From Mariniblastus sp. (GTDB lineage Bacteria; Planctomycetota; Planctomycetia; Pirellulales; Pirellulaceae): 64,000 nt of DNA. The DNA is taken from NCBI GenBank assembly GCA_028823415.1, contig JAPKBL010000014.1:1-64000 (forward strand), in the 5' to 3' direction. The position numbers and the translations under genes were made by a program. The first letter of the stretch is position 1; every line of letters begins with the position of its first letter. Positions 47,698 through 56,802 of this stretch are shown here, in pieces. Under the pieces are notes generated by a model, which worked only from the letters and a program-made list of their open reading frames with translations, was not told the DNA's origin and did not search any database.

Positions 47698-50600
47698 TCA
47701 GGGCAACTCGGGTACCTGAAAAGCTGGTGGTAGTTGATAGGATTTTGCTGCTGCGGCGGTTCGCGTGGTAATCAGTACCGCTTTTTGCCCCGGGTTTTCC
47801 GGATCGTCCCCGACGACCCAAATCAGTTTACACATCGGGTCGTTTGCGCCGGTAATATCTTTGGAAGGATTGGCGGCAATCATAATCGACGTCAGGATTT
47901 CTGAAACACTTTTTTGTTCGATTACAAGTTCGCTGGGCCGTTGGTTTTTAGTGATCCCATCTTTTTCGAGGTCGGATCCAATCAGGCGAATGTTGAATGC
48001 AAAGGGCAGCTTTCCGACATCATCTTTTATTTCGGTTTGCAGATCCGAAATGAGTACATTCAAGTCAGGCGGGTTGGCAATATTCAAATCTCGCTTCATC
48101 GCGAGGAGTTCCTCAAGTGTTTGGGGACCAGTGGAAACCGGGGCGACGGTGCCGCCGGTGCCTGCAGAAAATGAAATCGCATGTTCGGTCGCAGCGATCA
48201 AATTGTGCGCCGCCATGGGGGGTAGCCAGCAGTTGGCGACAACCTGCCCATATTCGACGTTCCAGCGCAGATTCTTGTAGAAGTCTGCGAGCATAAAAAC
48301 ATAACGAATTCGGACCACATCCCAGTATTCACTGGATGGGATTTTTGCGACGAAAAGCGTGAGTTGATCGCGCTGTTTTCTGAATTCTGCGGCCATCATG
48401 GTTTGAAGGTCAAGCGCTTTTAAATCGACGTTTTTGTCGAGTATTAACTCGCAGTAACACTCGCCGTCGAGATGGAAACTGACCAGTCCACCACGGACTT
48501 CATCGGGCATCATGATGCTCAGTTCCCGGTTGAGTCGTTTCGCTCTGGGCCCCATGAGGTTTTGGCCTTGGTCGTTGAACAATGAACTGCGCAAAAAGAG
48601 CATGTTGACGTGTCGATCACGGTCGGTCCATTCTAGTAAATCTCCGAGAGAACCGGAAAGCACTGAGGCGCCGAGGTTAAGGGCGACATCCTCAATGAGT
48701 TGTTTTTCGCTGAAAGCAAATCGAGTGACCAGTTCCTCGGGGCTTTGCTCAGTAGCCGATTCATCTTTATCTGCTGGTTGGTTATCCTCCGAAGTTGGCG
48801 GAGCGGCAGCATTTGCGAGTTCATCGTAGATCAAATAAAACGCTGTTTTGTCATCGCTGGATGTGTAGATTTCCTGCTGGTTCTCAAGTTCTCGTAACGT
48901 GGGCCTGTTCCAGGCTTGCATTAAGCGGGATTTGTTGACGGGCTGACGAAACTGGACGATGAAATAAGGTGAGTAGGTTAGCTCGCCAGTATTGTGAAAC
49001 GAAACCGTCAGCCGTTCAATATTTTCAAGCTCTGCTCCACTTTGGTTTTGGAAGTTTTTTAGGACCTCAGCCATCGACGGACCAAGGCTCTGTAGTACGA
49101 GATTACCTTCGGGCGAACTTAAAAGTTCCGACAGGCGAAATGAAAACAAAATCCGTGGTGCTGGAGGGAGGTATGAAATTGACAGGGGTGGACCGTTAGT
49201 GGGTGTTTCCCAAAGGGATCGATCGTCATCTTCAATTAGTTTTTGAACGACACTAGGGCGCATTTCAGGCGCAACGGCGACGGCATTTGTCGGGGAGGAT
49301 CCGAGCGCTGGGGGAAGTGGATCTGCGGGCGAGTTTTTCGTGGGTACAGGATCGTTCTTGGTAGTGTCTGTGAGAGTGGTTTGGGACGCGTTATAGATCA
49401 GATAAGCGGTGAGTGAAGATAAGGCCAACAAAGTGGCAGCGATTGCAGTTGGGACTTTCCATTGATTTTTCTTGCGTCGTTGAGCTGCCTCTGCTGCAGC
49501 CTGGATCTTCTCGTTCCGTTGGATGGAGCGTTCCGATGAGTCATCCGGCGTTTCTTCCTCGCCCCCTGTCTCAATTTCAGGAATGGATTTTTCAGAAACC
49601 GGTGCATTGCCTGGGAAGTTGGGAGTAATTGATTGGCGGTAAGCCTGGCGAGCTTTGGAGGGAGCGGCCGCGAGCGTTTCGATTTCTTTTGCTTTGCCCG
49701 AGAGCAACGCCAGCGTATTACTAACTTGCTGAGCCGTTTTGGGTCGGTCAGTCGCTCGCTTCGCCAGCAACTGACTCATGAGTGATGCCAATTCATCCGG
49801 CAGATCGTATTTCTCGAGGGTGGCTGGACTTTCGTTGAGACAAGCGTTTTTCTTCTTTTTCAAATCCGCTTCGGAGAACGGAGGTCTGCCTGAAATGATG
49901 CGGTAGAGCGTACAGCCGACCGAATATAAATCCTGAGCAATGCCCTGCTCTTTGGTCCAATCTGCATCCGGATTGTCCCACGCCTCAGGGGCCAGATAAT
50001 CAAATCTTGACTCACTCCCTTTTTCAGATTCATCGGGAGTGTCAAAATCTGAGTCGTGGATAAGATTGGATCGCAGTTGAACCGATCCGTTCTTGGCGAT
50101 CCATATTGTCCGAGTGGAAACCGCATTGTGGACAATGTTGTTCGTGTGAAGTTGTTCGAGGCCTTTAACGGCTTGAGCCATAACAGCACATGCCTTCTTC
50201 CAGGGAAGACGCGACTTGCGAGGCAGTTTTTCCTGAAGGTTGACGCCTTTGGCTACTTGAGTGGCGACAAAGCGGTGACTGGAAATAGTCACCGATTCGA
50301 ACGTTTCCGCCAAATTAGGGTGTCTAATCGAGGCTAATTGGGTGGCTTGATAGTCAGTTTTTTCCCAGGTTTCCAAGTCTGAAGTTTCGGATCCTGCAAT
50401 AAATTGCAACAAAACGGAGTAACCAGTTTTTTTATGGCGAGCCATAAAGTGGTCACGGAAAAAACCAGATTTGATTTGTTCGGAGACGACATAATTTCCG
50501 TATTGGAAAGGGCCGTTGTAGCCGGACAGTAAAATCTTCGATTGGTAAGGCGTAATCGCTTTCTTACTGACAAGGAACTCGGCGAGAGATTCCGGAGTTT

Positions 50601-50709
50601 TTTCTTCCGAGATTTCAGAAAAATCGGAGAATAAGGCCTGTATTTCGGCGACTCCGACCAATTTACTCTCGGTCAGGAGGTTCCAGAATTGATTTATGTC
50701 GATTTTCAC
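47698..50709 (-). CDS. Membrane-anchored pseudokinase (Ser/Thr kinase fold)
   Basis: 1003 residues. Residues 1-65 are a short N-terminal module often preceding planctomycete kinases (LAEFLVSKKAITPYQSKILL). The kinase fold spans about 70-335. The glycine loop is degraded (SEQIKSGFFRDHF), the VAIK Lys is replaced by Gln102, the HRD motif reads HNA at 194-196, and no DFG is found where expected (NLIHD at 215-219). The structural APE and D-x-Y-S-x-G motifs (AQDLYSVGCTLY) are kept. A single TM helix is at about 419-440. A C-terminal domain of about 560 residues is extracytoplasmic and unrecognised. Probably a catalytically dead scaffold or sensor. Confidence 0.9.
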   Translation of the reverse strand: MKIDINQFWNLLTESKLVGVAEIQALFSDFSEISEEKTPESLAEFLVSKKAITPYQSKILLSGYNGPFQYGNYVVSEQIKSGFFRDHFMARHKKTGYSVLLQFIAGSETSDLETWEKTDYQATQLASIRHPNLAETFESVTISSHRFVATQVAKGVNLQEKLPRKSRLPWKKACAVMAQAVKGLEQLHTNNIVHNAVSTRTIWIAKNGSVQLRSNLIHDSDFDTPDESEKGSESRFDYLAPEAWDNPDADWTKEQGIAQDLYSVGCTLYRIISGRPPFSEADLKKKKNACLNESPATLEKYDLPDELASLMSQLLAKRATDRPKTAQQVSNTLALLSGKAKEIETLAAAPSKARQAYRQSITPNFPGNAPVSEKSIPEIETGGEEETPDDSSERSIQRNEKIQAAAEAAQRRKKNQWKVPTAIAATLLALSSLTAYLIYNASQTTLTDTTKNDPVPTKNSPADPLPPALGSSPTNAVAVAPEMRPSVVQKLIEDDDRSLWETPTNGPPLSISYLPPAPRILFSFRLSELLSSPEGNLVLQSLGPSMAEVLKNFQNQSGAELENIERLTVSFHNTGELTYSPYFIVQFRQPVNKSRLMQAWNRPTLRELENQQEIYTSSDDKTAFYLIYDELANAAAPPTSEDNQPADKDESATEQSPEELVTRFAFSEKQLIEDVALNLGASVLSGSLGDLLEWTDRDRHVNMLFLRSSLFNDQGQNLMGPRAKRLNRELSIMMPDEVRGGLVSFHLDGECYCELILDKNVDLKALDLQTMMAAEFRKQRDQLTLFVAKIPSSEYWDVVRIRYVFMLADFYKNLRWNVEYGQVVANCWLPPMAAHNLIAATEHAISFSAGTGGTVAPVSTGPQTLEELLAMKRDLNIANPPDLNVLISDLQTEIKDDVGKLPFAFNIRLIGSDLEKDGITKNQRPSELVIEQKSVSEILTSIMIAANPSKDITGANDPMCKLIWVVGDDPENPGQKAVLITTRTAAAAKSYQLPPAFQVPELP

Positions 50710-50974
50710 GAGCCGCCTAATTAGAAAAAATCAGGTTACACCACAGCCTTGGCTGCGATTGTTTTCGTTTGTCAGGGGAGCTGGTTTTTAGTTGCCCTGA
50801 TTGCGGTAATTTACCGATGTTATATTGTAGGTCAAAAATCAGATAAATCGTAGTGTGTCAATCTCGTCAAAATTGATGCAAAAACAATAAAATAGGTCAA
50901 TTGCGGTTAGTTCGTTAAATCCTAGATGAAATTCCAACGGGCCGAAGGGCTTTTTTAGATCAGTGAGCGGCTAG

Positions 50975-52234
50975 ATGAATTCGAATGTTGCAAATCGTAA
51001 ACATATGAACGCCTATGAAACGGTACTCCATTACTTCGACCGTGCTGCGGACGGATTGGATCTCAAGGAGAGTACGCGTCGACTGTTGAAAATGCCGAAG
51101 CGTGAGATCACCGTGGAAGTTCCCGTCGAAATGGATGACGGTCGCTTGGAAACTTTTGTTGGCTATCGTGTCCAACACAATAACGCACGGGGTCCAATGA
51201 AGGGTGGATTACGTTTCCATCCGGACGTCGACCTCGACGAAGTTCGGGCCCTCGCTTCATTGATGACATGGAAGACTGCTGTCGTCAATATTCCCTATGG
51301 CGGAGCCAAGGGAGGTATCTGCGTGGCTCCGAGCGAATTAAGCCGAAAAGAAAACGAAAGAATAACGCGGAAATTCATTGATCAGATACACGACATTATT
51401 GGTCCTGATCGCGACATTCCCGCACCGGATATGGGCACCAATTCTGAGACGATGGCATGGATAAGAAATCAGTGGGAGAAGTACCACGGATTTAATCCTG
51501 CTTGTATTACGGGAAAACCGGTTGAGGATTACGGCGCCAAAGGTCGAGAAGAAGCGACCGGGCGGGGAGTCGGAATTTTATCATTCAAAATGTTAAAGCG
51601 TTTGGGAAGGTTACCCAAAGATACGCGGGTCGTTATTCAGGGATTTGGCAATGTTGGGTCTCATGCGGCAAAATTTATGCACGAGTCCGAGTTCAAGATT
51701 GTCGGGATTAGCGATGTAAGCGGTGCTTACTATCGGGAAGACGGACTCGATATTCCGGGGGCACTTCACCACATGATCGAAAATCGATCGCTCTTGGGAT
51801 TCGAGAACGCCGAGAAAATCACGAACGACGAACTGTTAGAATTGGACTGCGATTTGCTTGTCCCCGCGGCGCTCGGTGGCGTTGTGACGATGGAAAACGT
51901 TGATAGGATCAAGGCGAAATACATCGTTGAGGGTGCCAATGGCCCTGTTGATGCCGATGCGGACGAGCGGTTGTTTGAACGGGGAGTTGCCGTGCTTCCT
52001 GATATTCTTGCCAATGCAGGTGGTGTGACTGTCAGTTATTTTGAATGGGTTCAAAACCGGCAGTATTACAGTTGGGACTTAAATCGAGTTCGACAGCAAC
52101 TCGATTCAATTCTGTCCTCGGCATTTGAAGACGTTTGGCAATTGGCAAACGAAAAAAATGTAAGTTTGCGAACGTCGGCGTTCATGATTGCAATTCAGCG
52201 GGTCAAACGATCGACGGAGCTCGGTGGGTTTTAG
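50975..52234 (+). CDS. gdhA: Glutamate dehydrogenase
   Basis: 419-residue Glu/Leu/Phe/Val dehydrogenase catalysing the reversible amination of 2-oxoglutarate. Substrate-domain motifs GPMKGGLRFHP and IPYGGAKGGICV hold the catalytic Lys residues. The nucleotide-binding domain has GFGNVGSHAAKFM. The substrate-binding SAYLGG-type loop differs, so NAD versus NADP preference cannot be read reliably. Length fits the hexameric type of about 420 residues. It stands alone with 265 bp upstream for a promoter. Confidence 0.95.
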   Translation: MNSNVANRKHMNAYETVLHYFDRAADGLDLKESTRRLLKMPKREITVEVPVEMDDGRLETFVGYRVQHNNARGPMKGGLRFHPDVDLDEVRALASLMTWKTAVVNIPYGGAKGGICVAPSELSRKENERITRKFIDQIHDIIGPDRDIPAPDMGTNSETMAWIRNQWEKYHGFNPACITGKPVEDYGAKGREEATGRGVGILSFKMLKRLGRLPKDTRVVIQGFGNVGSHAAKFMHESEFKIVGISDVSGAYYREDGLDIPGALHHMIENRSLLGFENAEKITNDELLELDCDLLVPAALGGVVTMENVDRIKAKYIVEGANGPVDADADERLFERGVAVLPDILANAGGVTVSYFEWVQNRQYYSWDLNRVRQQLDSILSSAFEDVWQLANEKNVSLRTSAFMIAIQRVKRSTELGGF

Positions 52235-52595
52235 AAAGTTCGGGCTCCCGGAGTGCTCCGCAAGGTTTGCGGTGCTTCACAGGATTGGGATTCGTTTTTG
52301 AGATTTGGTTTAAGCCGAGATTGAATTTCCTAAGTTCGGTCGATTGGTTTACACTTGATGGCATGTGACCCCATTGATGTCGCGGAACAGTGGAATTGAC
52401 AGGCTGGTCGTTGCCTTCTGGGGATTGAAGAGGGCGAGGGATTTGCTGTTTCCAAACCAAGCCGTCCTTGGAAATACGAAGCATGTCGCATAGTAGGATT
52501 TTCAGGCAACCGTGGGTTTTCGGGAAACCGAAGCATTCGTCGAGGCTCTCGAGATGGTGATTGTAGAGAACGGTACAAGGGATATTAACAACACA
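52235..52595. other. Intergenic region after glutamate dehydrogenase
   Basis: 361 bp. No terminator with a T run was found after gdhA. A GC hairpin (cggagtgctccg) lies 17 bp after the stop but has no T tract. Short frames on both strands have no supporting features. Confidence 0.5.
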
Positions 52596-54482
52596 ATGAA
52601 TTGTCCGCAGTCTAGAGAAGAAGTACTCGCGTACTATCAGGGCAAGCTTGATCATGAGCAGGAGACGGTCAAGCGATGCGCCGCTCGATGGAGTAGCGTC
52701 GCCTATTTGCGTGGTGGAATTTTCCTCTCCTTTTTTGCCACCCTTCTGATGGGAGCGGCGGATGCTTGGGGATTGGGCGTCCTGTTCTATTGTCTCAGTG
52801 GTGGGCTGTTTGCGGGCTTTTTAGCCGTGGCATTTATCCACGAGAAGATGCAATCTGAGCTACGTCGCGGGACCATCCTCTCAAAAATGCACCGTGAATC
52901 ACTGGCGAGATGTCATCGTCAATGGGACGAGATTTCCGTCGAAGCGATCGAAGCGCCACCTGAATTTGCGCCTATTTCAAAAGATCTGGATTTGCTGGGA
53001 GCCAGCTCGGTTTATAAGTTACTCGGGATCACACGCACGCCATTGGGAACGGAAACACTCAAGCGGTGGATTATCGACGGAGCGCTAACTGATGAAATCG
53101 CCTTGCGACAGCAGGCTGTTGCTGAATTAAGGCCGGAGTTTCAATGGCGACTGCAATTTCGTTTGTTGTGCGAGCAATTATCGGCGGCTCGGTCGGGACC
53201 GAGTCGGTTTGTCGACTGGTGCGAGAGCCCCTCGTGGTTTAAAAAACGCGGCTGGGTGATTGTGGTTTCACGGTTGACTTCGATCGTCGCCTTATTGGCG
53301 ATCGTCTTATTAGTGTTGGGCCTCGCCCCACCGATGGTCATCGGTTCAATGTTGTTGGCCGCCTGCGCGGTGAATTTTGGATTGTCTATTTTATTCGCAG
53401 GAGCCATACATGATGACTTCAATCTCATTGCTTCGCGTAGCGATCAGGCCTCCAATTACATCTCTTTATTCGATATGGCGTCTGAGTTTCCCGCTAACTC
53501 ACCAAAATTAAAAAGCCTGCAAAAGCGTATTCAGCGGACCGATGACGGAGCCCAACCCAACATGCATAAGTTGGGGCGCCTCGTCTTGTTAGCAAACATG
53601 CGAAACGGGATAGGGTTTATCCTGTATATCGTATTGGAGTTTTTGTTTTTCTGGGATGCACATGTATTGTTCATGATGGAGAAATGGAAACAAAGAACCG
53701 GCGATAGAGCGCGAGGCTGGTTTTCTGATTTAGGTGAATGGGAGGCTTTGTGCTCGCTTGCGAAACTAGCGGGTGACGAACCGGACTGGGTATTTCCCGA
53801 AGTGAATTCTGAGGACGAGAACGCAGCAGTCATTGTCAAAGGGGCGAGTGTTGGACATCCCCTACTGACCGAAGCTAGGGTTGCAAATGATGTCCAGTTG
53901 GGGCCTCCCGGCACAGTTCTGTTGGTCACCGGGTCGAACATGTCAGGGAAGAGTACGCTGCTTCGAAGCGTTGGTGTGAACATTGTGTTGGCACAAATGG
54001 GGAGTGTCGTCTGCGCGAAAAGTTTCTCATTGCCGCCCTTGCATATAGAAACAAGCATGCGAATCGCGGACTCTCTCGCAGACGGCGTTTCATTTTTCAT
54101 GGCTGAATTGAAGCGTTTAAAAGCCATCGTCGACACAGCGAAAAAACACGACGTCAACAATCCCAAACGAATGTTGTTTTTGTTAGACGAGATTCTACAG
54201 GGAACGAATTCACGCGAGCGCCAGATTGCCGTCAGTCGTGTCGTCCGAAAGTTGATCGATGGAAATGCGATCGGGGCCATTTCAACTCACGATTTGGACC
54301 TTGCGACAACCGACGACTTGGCAGTTGCTTGTCAAACCGTCCACTTCGCGGAACAGTTCGAGGAGGTTGATGGTGTCCGCGTTATGACGTTCGATTATCA
54401 AATGCGACAGGGAATCGCGGAGACAACGAATGCATTAAAACTGTTGGAGATGGTTGGCCTGGGTGAAAAAGATAACGGGTAG
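52596..54482 (+). CDS. Membrane-anchored MutS-like ATPase
   Basis: 628 residues. The C-terminal part has the MutS-type ABC ATPase: Walker A GSNMSGKSTLLRS at about residue 448, Walker B LFLLDEILQGTNS, and the ISTHDLDLA switch His. The N-terminal mismatch-recognition domains of true MutS are absent. Two hydrophobic hairpins (about residues 35-80 and 225-275) precede a helical lever region instead. This layout matches the membrane MutS-related proteins annotated as DNA mismatch repair MutS domain proteins, whose role is unknown. ATG 52596 begins the conserved region. The longer frame from 52512 is less likely. Confidence 0.9.
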   Translation: MNCPQSREEVLAYYQGKLDHEQETVKRCAARWSSVAYLRGGIFLSFFATLLMGAADAWGLGVLFYCLSGGLFAGFLAVAFIHEKMQSELRRGTILSKMHRESLARCHRQWDEISVEAIEAPPEFAPISKDLDLLGASSVYKLLGITRTPLGTETLKRWIIDGALTDEIALRQQAVAELRPEFQWRLQFRLLCEQLSAARSGPSRFVDWCESPSWFKKRGWVIVVSRLTSIVALLAIVLLVLGLAPPMVIGSMLLAACAVNFGLSILFAGAIHDDFNLIASRSDQASNYISLFDMASEFPANSPKLKSLQKRIQRTDDGAQPNMHKLGRLVLLANMRNGIGFILYIVLEFLFFWDAHVLFMMEKWKQRTGDRARGWFSDLGEWEALCSLAKLAGDEPDWVFPEVNSEDENAAVIVKGASVGHPLLTEARVANDVQLGPPGTVLLVTGSNMSGKSTLLRSVGVNIVLAQMGSVVCAKSFSLPPLHIETSMRIADSLADGVSFFMAELKRLKAIVDTAKKHDVNNPKRMLFLLDEILQGTNSRERQIAVSRVVRKLIDGNAIGAISTHDLDLATTDDLAVACQTVHFAEQFEEVDGVRVMTFDYQMRQGIAETTNALKLLEMVGLGEKDNG

Positions 54483-54496
54483 ATAGCCAGTCCCTG

Positions 54497-54517
54497 AGGA
54501 GCGGAAATGCTCCTTTC
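54497..54517. terminator. Possible weak bidirectional hairpin between convergent genes
   Basis: A six-pair stem aggagc / gctcct with a six-base loop sits in the 47-bp gap between the convergent MutS-like and squalene-synthase-like genes. T content after it is low, so termination is uncertain. Confidence 0.35.
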
Positions 54518-54529
54518 GAAGAGGTCAAG

Positions 54530-55555
54530 TTAATGGGCGTGGTTTGTTTTCGCTTCAATGAAAATTGGAATATCCCGTTCCAGTCCCAACAGATGTCTTG
54601 ATTTAAGCGACAGCCTTTCTTGGCGATTGAGGACCCCTTGGTTGCATAGGATTGTTTCTGGAGTGAGTTGCATCTTGAGGAGCATTTGCCAGTGGATTGC
54701 CAGTAGTGATTTTAATGTTCGCTTGCCATCGAAATCTAAATGCTCAGCAAGGTGCTTTGAGCGGAAGAACATCTTTTCGATTCGAGAGGCATAGAGTCTC
54801 ACAAAATGAACAAGAGAAGGACTGGGACGTCGGAGTTTTAAACGCGGGATATCCAGTTCGCAGTCGAGAATGTCGTCTTGGGCGAGAAAAATTTTATTCC
54901 GCTTCATATCGTTAACACAGTTAGCTAACAGTTGTGTCAGCATGATGGCTTTACCACATTCAATCGCGAGGGCCTCGAAGTCGGGTTTGATAACACCCAG
55001 AATCGGCATGGCGGAAACTAGTGACGATCCTCCGACGTGACTGCAAAATGACTCAAGGGCGGCAAACGATTCGAATCGCTGACTTCGGATCCATAGATCT
55101 GCACCACGAAGCGGGTCGAAAATAAACTGCTTAGGAATATTAAATCGCCGACTCGCATCAACCAGTGCTGCGAGTTCGACCGAAGTGCATTTTCCTCGGA
55201 AGGCATCACTGAGGTCATCGCGGAGCTCGAACCAAACGTCTAGTGGTCGCCCATCGCCGCTCTCTAGATCTAGCAAATCGATGGTTCGCATCAGGTTAAA
55301 AAGGACGGCGTCGAGCGCACGCCTTTGATCACGTGGTAAATTAATCGACGCCCATAGCTGGGATTTGAAATAACGGCGTCCCGCACCGCGGCAACTGCGA
55401 TAGCCACGCTCGATTGCATTTGAGTTGAGTTTAATATGCTTCGGAGACGTGAGCATCAATCTCTCGGATAATTGTGTTGTGTTGGGCAGTCGGGAAGCGA
55501 TCCGATCTCCACTTAGCCTAACGAATTGAGCGAGAAGCGTGTAGTGATTCCCCAA
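54530..55555 (-). CDS. Divergent squalene/phytoene synthase homologue
   Basis: 341 residues of the head-to-head prenyl synthase fold. The entry signature YRSCRGAGRRYFKSQ is present. The first Asp motif, normally DDxxD, reads IDLLD (RTIDLLDLESGD), so one Asp is lost. The second motif, normally D-x-x-x-D before GRIYLP, reads NDMKRNKIFLAQ with a deletion and no second Asp. Activity as a synthase is therefore doubtful, or the chemistry is changed. The TTG start is weak, and Met34 (55456) is an alternative. It is divergent from ispH, which makes C5 precursors, so an isoprenoid context is plausible. Confidence 0.8.
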   Translation of the reverse strand: MGNHYTLLAQFVRLSGDRIASRLPNTTQLSERLMLTSPKHIKLNSNAIERGYRSCRGAGRRYFKSQLWASINLPRDQRRALDAVLFNLMRTIDLLDLESGDGRPLDVWFELRDDLSDAFRGKCTSVELAALVDASRRFNIPKQFIFDPLRGADLWIRSQRFESFAALESFCSHVGGSSLVSAMPILGVIKPDFEALAIECGKAIMLTQLLANCVNDMKRNKIFLAQDDILDCELDIPRLKLRRPSPSLVHFVRLYASRIEKMFFRSKHLAEHLDFDGKRTLKSLLAIHWQMLLKMQLTPETILCNQGVLNRQERLSLKSRHLLGLERDIPIFIEAKTNHAH

Positions 55556-55814
55556 TTCGACTTCGGGAATTTGGTCGCCGGATCACTTGACGGATTTTAG
55601 ATTTTTCTCGTGTTTTGTCGTTGTTTCGACCGGATGTTTTAAATAGAGCTGGTTGGATTGGCCGGTTTTAAAAAACAAAAGTGATCAAACCTTTTTGGTT
55701 ACCTCCCGGAAAAGGAAGCGGTCAGGTAAACTGGAAGCGACCTCAGTTTCAGTCGATGATTGCGGTGTGGAGGATGACGAATCGTTTTCCATTATCAAAG
55801 TTTGGAGTGATGGA

Positions 55815-56750
55815 ATGAAAATTTTACTCGCGAGTCCACGGGGATTTTGTGCCGGCGTCAACATGGCAATTGAGAGCCTCGATTTGACGTTGCGCGAATT
55901 CGGAGCTCCGGTTTACGTCTACCATGAAATTGTTCACAACAAGTACGTTGTCGAGTCGTTTAGAAAGAAGGGTGCCATTTTTGTTGATTATCTCGAGGAA
56001 GTACCGGCAGGTTCTGTGCTCTTGTTTTCAGCTCACGGAGTGTCCCCTGAAATTCGGAAGATCGCGCAAGAACGAAACTTGAATGCGATTGATGCGACCT
56101 GCCCTCTGGTCACCAAGGTTCATTTAGAAGCCGTTAAATACGCGCGAGAAGGCTACACGATATTTTTAATCGGCCATCAAGGGCACGATGAAGTGATCGG
56201 CACTATGGGGGAAGCTCCGGAGTCGATGATTTTGGTCGAAGACGTCGAGGATGTCGACGCTCTAGAAATCGCTGACGACGCGAAAGTCGCCTATCTGACA
56301 CAAACCACGCTATCGGTGGATGATGCTAATCGTATTATCGATAAACTCAAGTCGCGATTTGTGAATCTTGTAAATCCGCCAAAAGAGGATATTTGTTACG
56401 CGACTCAAAACCGCCAAGAAGCCGTTAAAAAAATTGCGGCGCAGGCAGACGTTTGTTTTGTACTCGGTAGCCAAAACAGTTCCAACAGTCAACGGTTAAG
56501 GGAACTGGCGGAAGACGAAGGGGTTTCGGCTTACTTGATTGATGGAGCTGCGGACTTGAAGACCGAGTGGTTAGACAACGTCGAGACGATTTTCATGACG
56601 GCGGGTGCAAGTGCTCCCGAAACGGTCGTTAACGAGTGCATTGAGTGGTTAGTCCAGCGGTATGACGCGACTGTGGAACCCGTGGTGGTCCGGGAGGAAC
56701 ACGTGAGTTTCCCATTGCCAAAGAAACTGCGGAAACTCCAAGCGAAATAG
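55815..56750 (+). CDS. ispH: 4-hydroxy-3-methylbut-2-enyl diphosphate reductase
   Basis: Last step of the MEP pathway, making IPP and DMAPP with a [4Fe-4S] cluster. The three cluster Cys are at 12 (SPRGFCAGV), 96 (IDATCPLV) and 194 (EDICYATQN), and Glu126 (HDEVIGT) is the proton donor. The spacing is the same as in E. coli IspH (12, 96, 197). ATG 55815 gives 311 residues and is preceded by GGAG seven bases upstream. The open frame upstream to 55653 is excluded. Confidence 0.97.
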   Translation: MKILLASPRGFCAGVNMAIESLDLTLREFGAPVYVYHEIVHNKYVVESFRKKGAIFVDYLEEVPAGSVLLFSAHGVSPEIRKIAQERNLNAIDATCPLVTKVHLEAVKYAREGYTIFLIGHQGHDEVIGTMGEAPESMILVEDVEDVDALEIADDAKVAYLTQTTLSVDDANRIIDKLKSRFVNLVNPPKEDICYATQNRQEAVKKIAAQADVCFVLGSQNSSNSQRLRELAEDEGVSAYLIDGAADLKTEWLDNVETIFMTAGASAPETVVNECIEWLVQRYDATVEPVVVREEHVSFPLPKKLRKLQAK

Positions 56751-56802
56751 TCGGGGATTCGCGTTTGCCACCGTTGATTTATCACTGCCAGATTGTTTCT
56801 TG

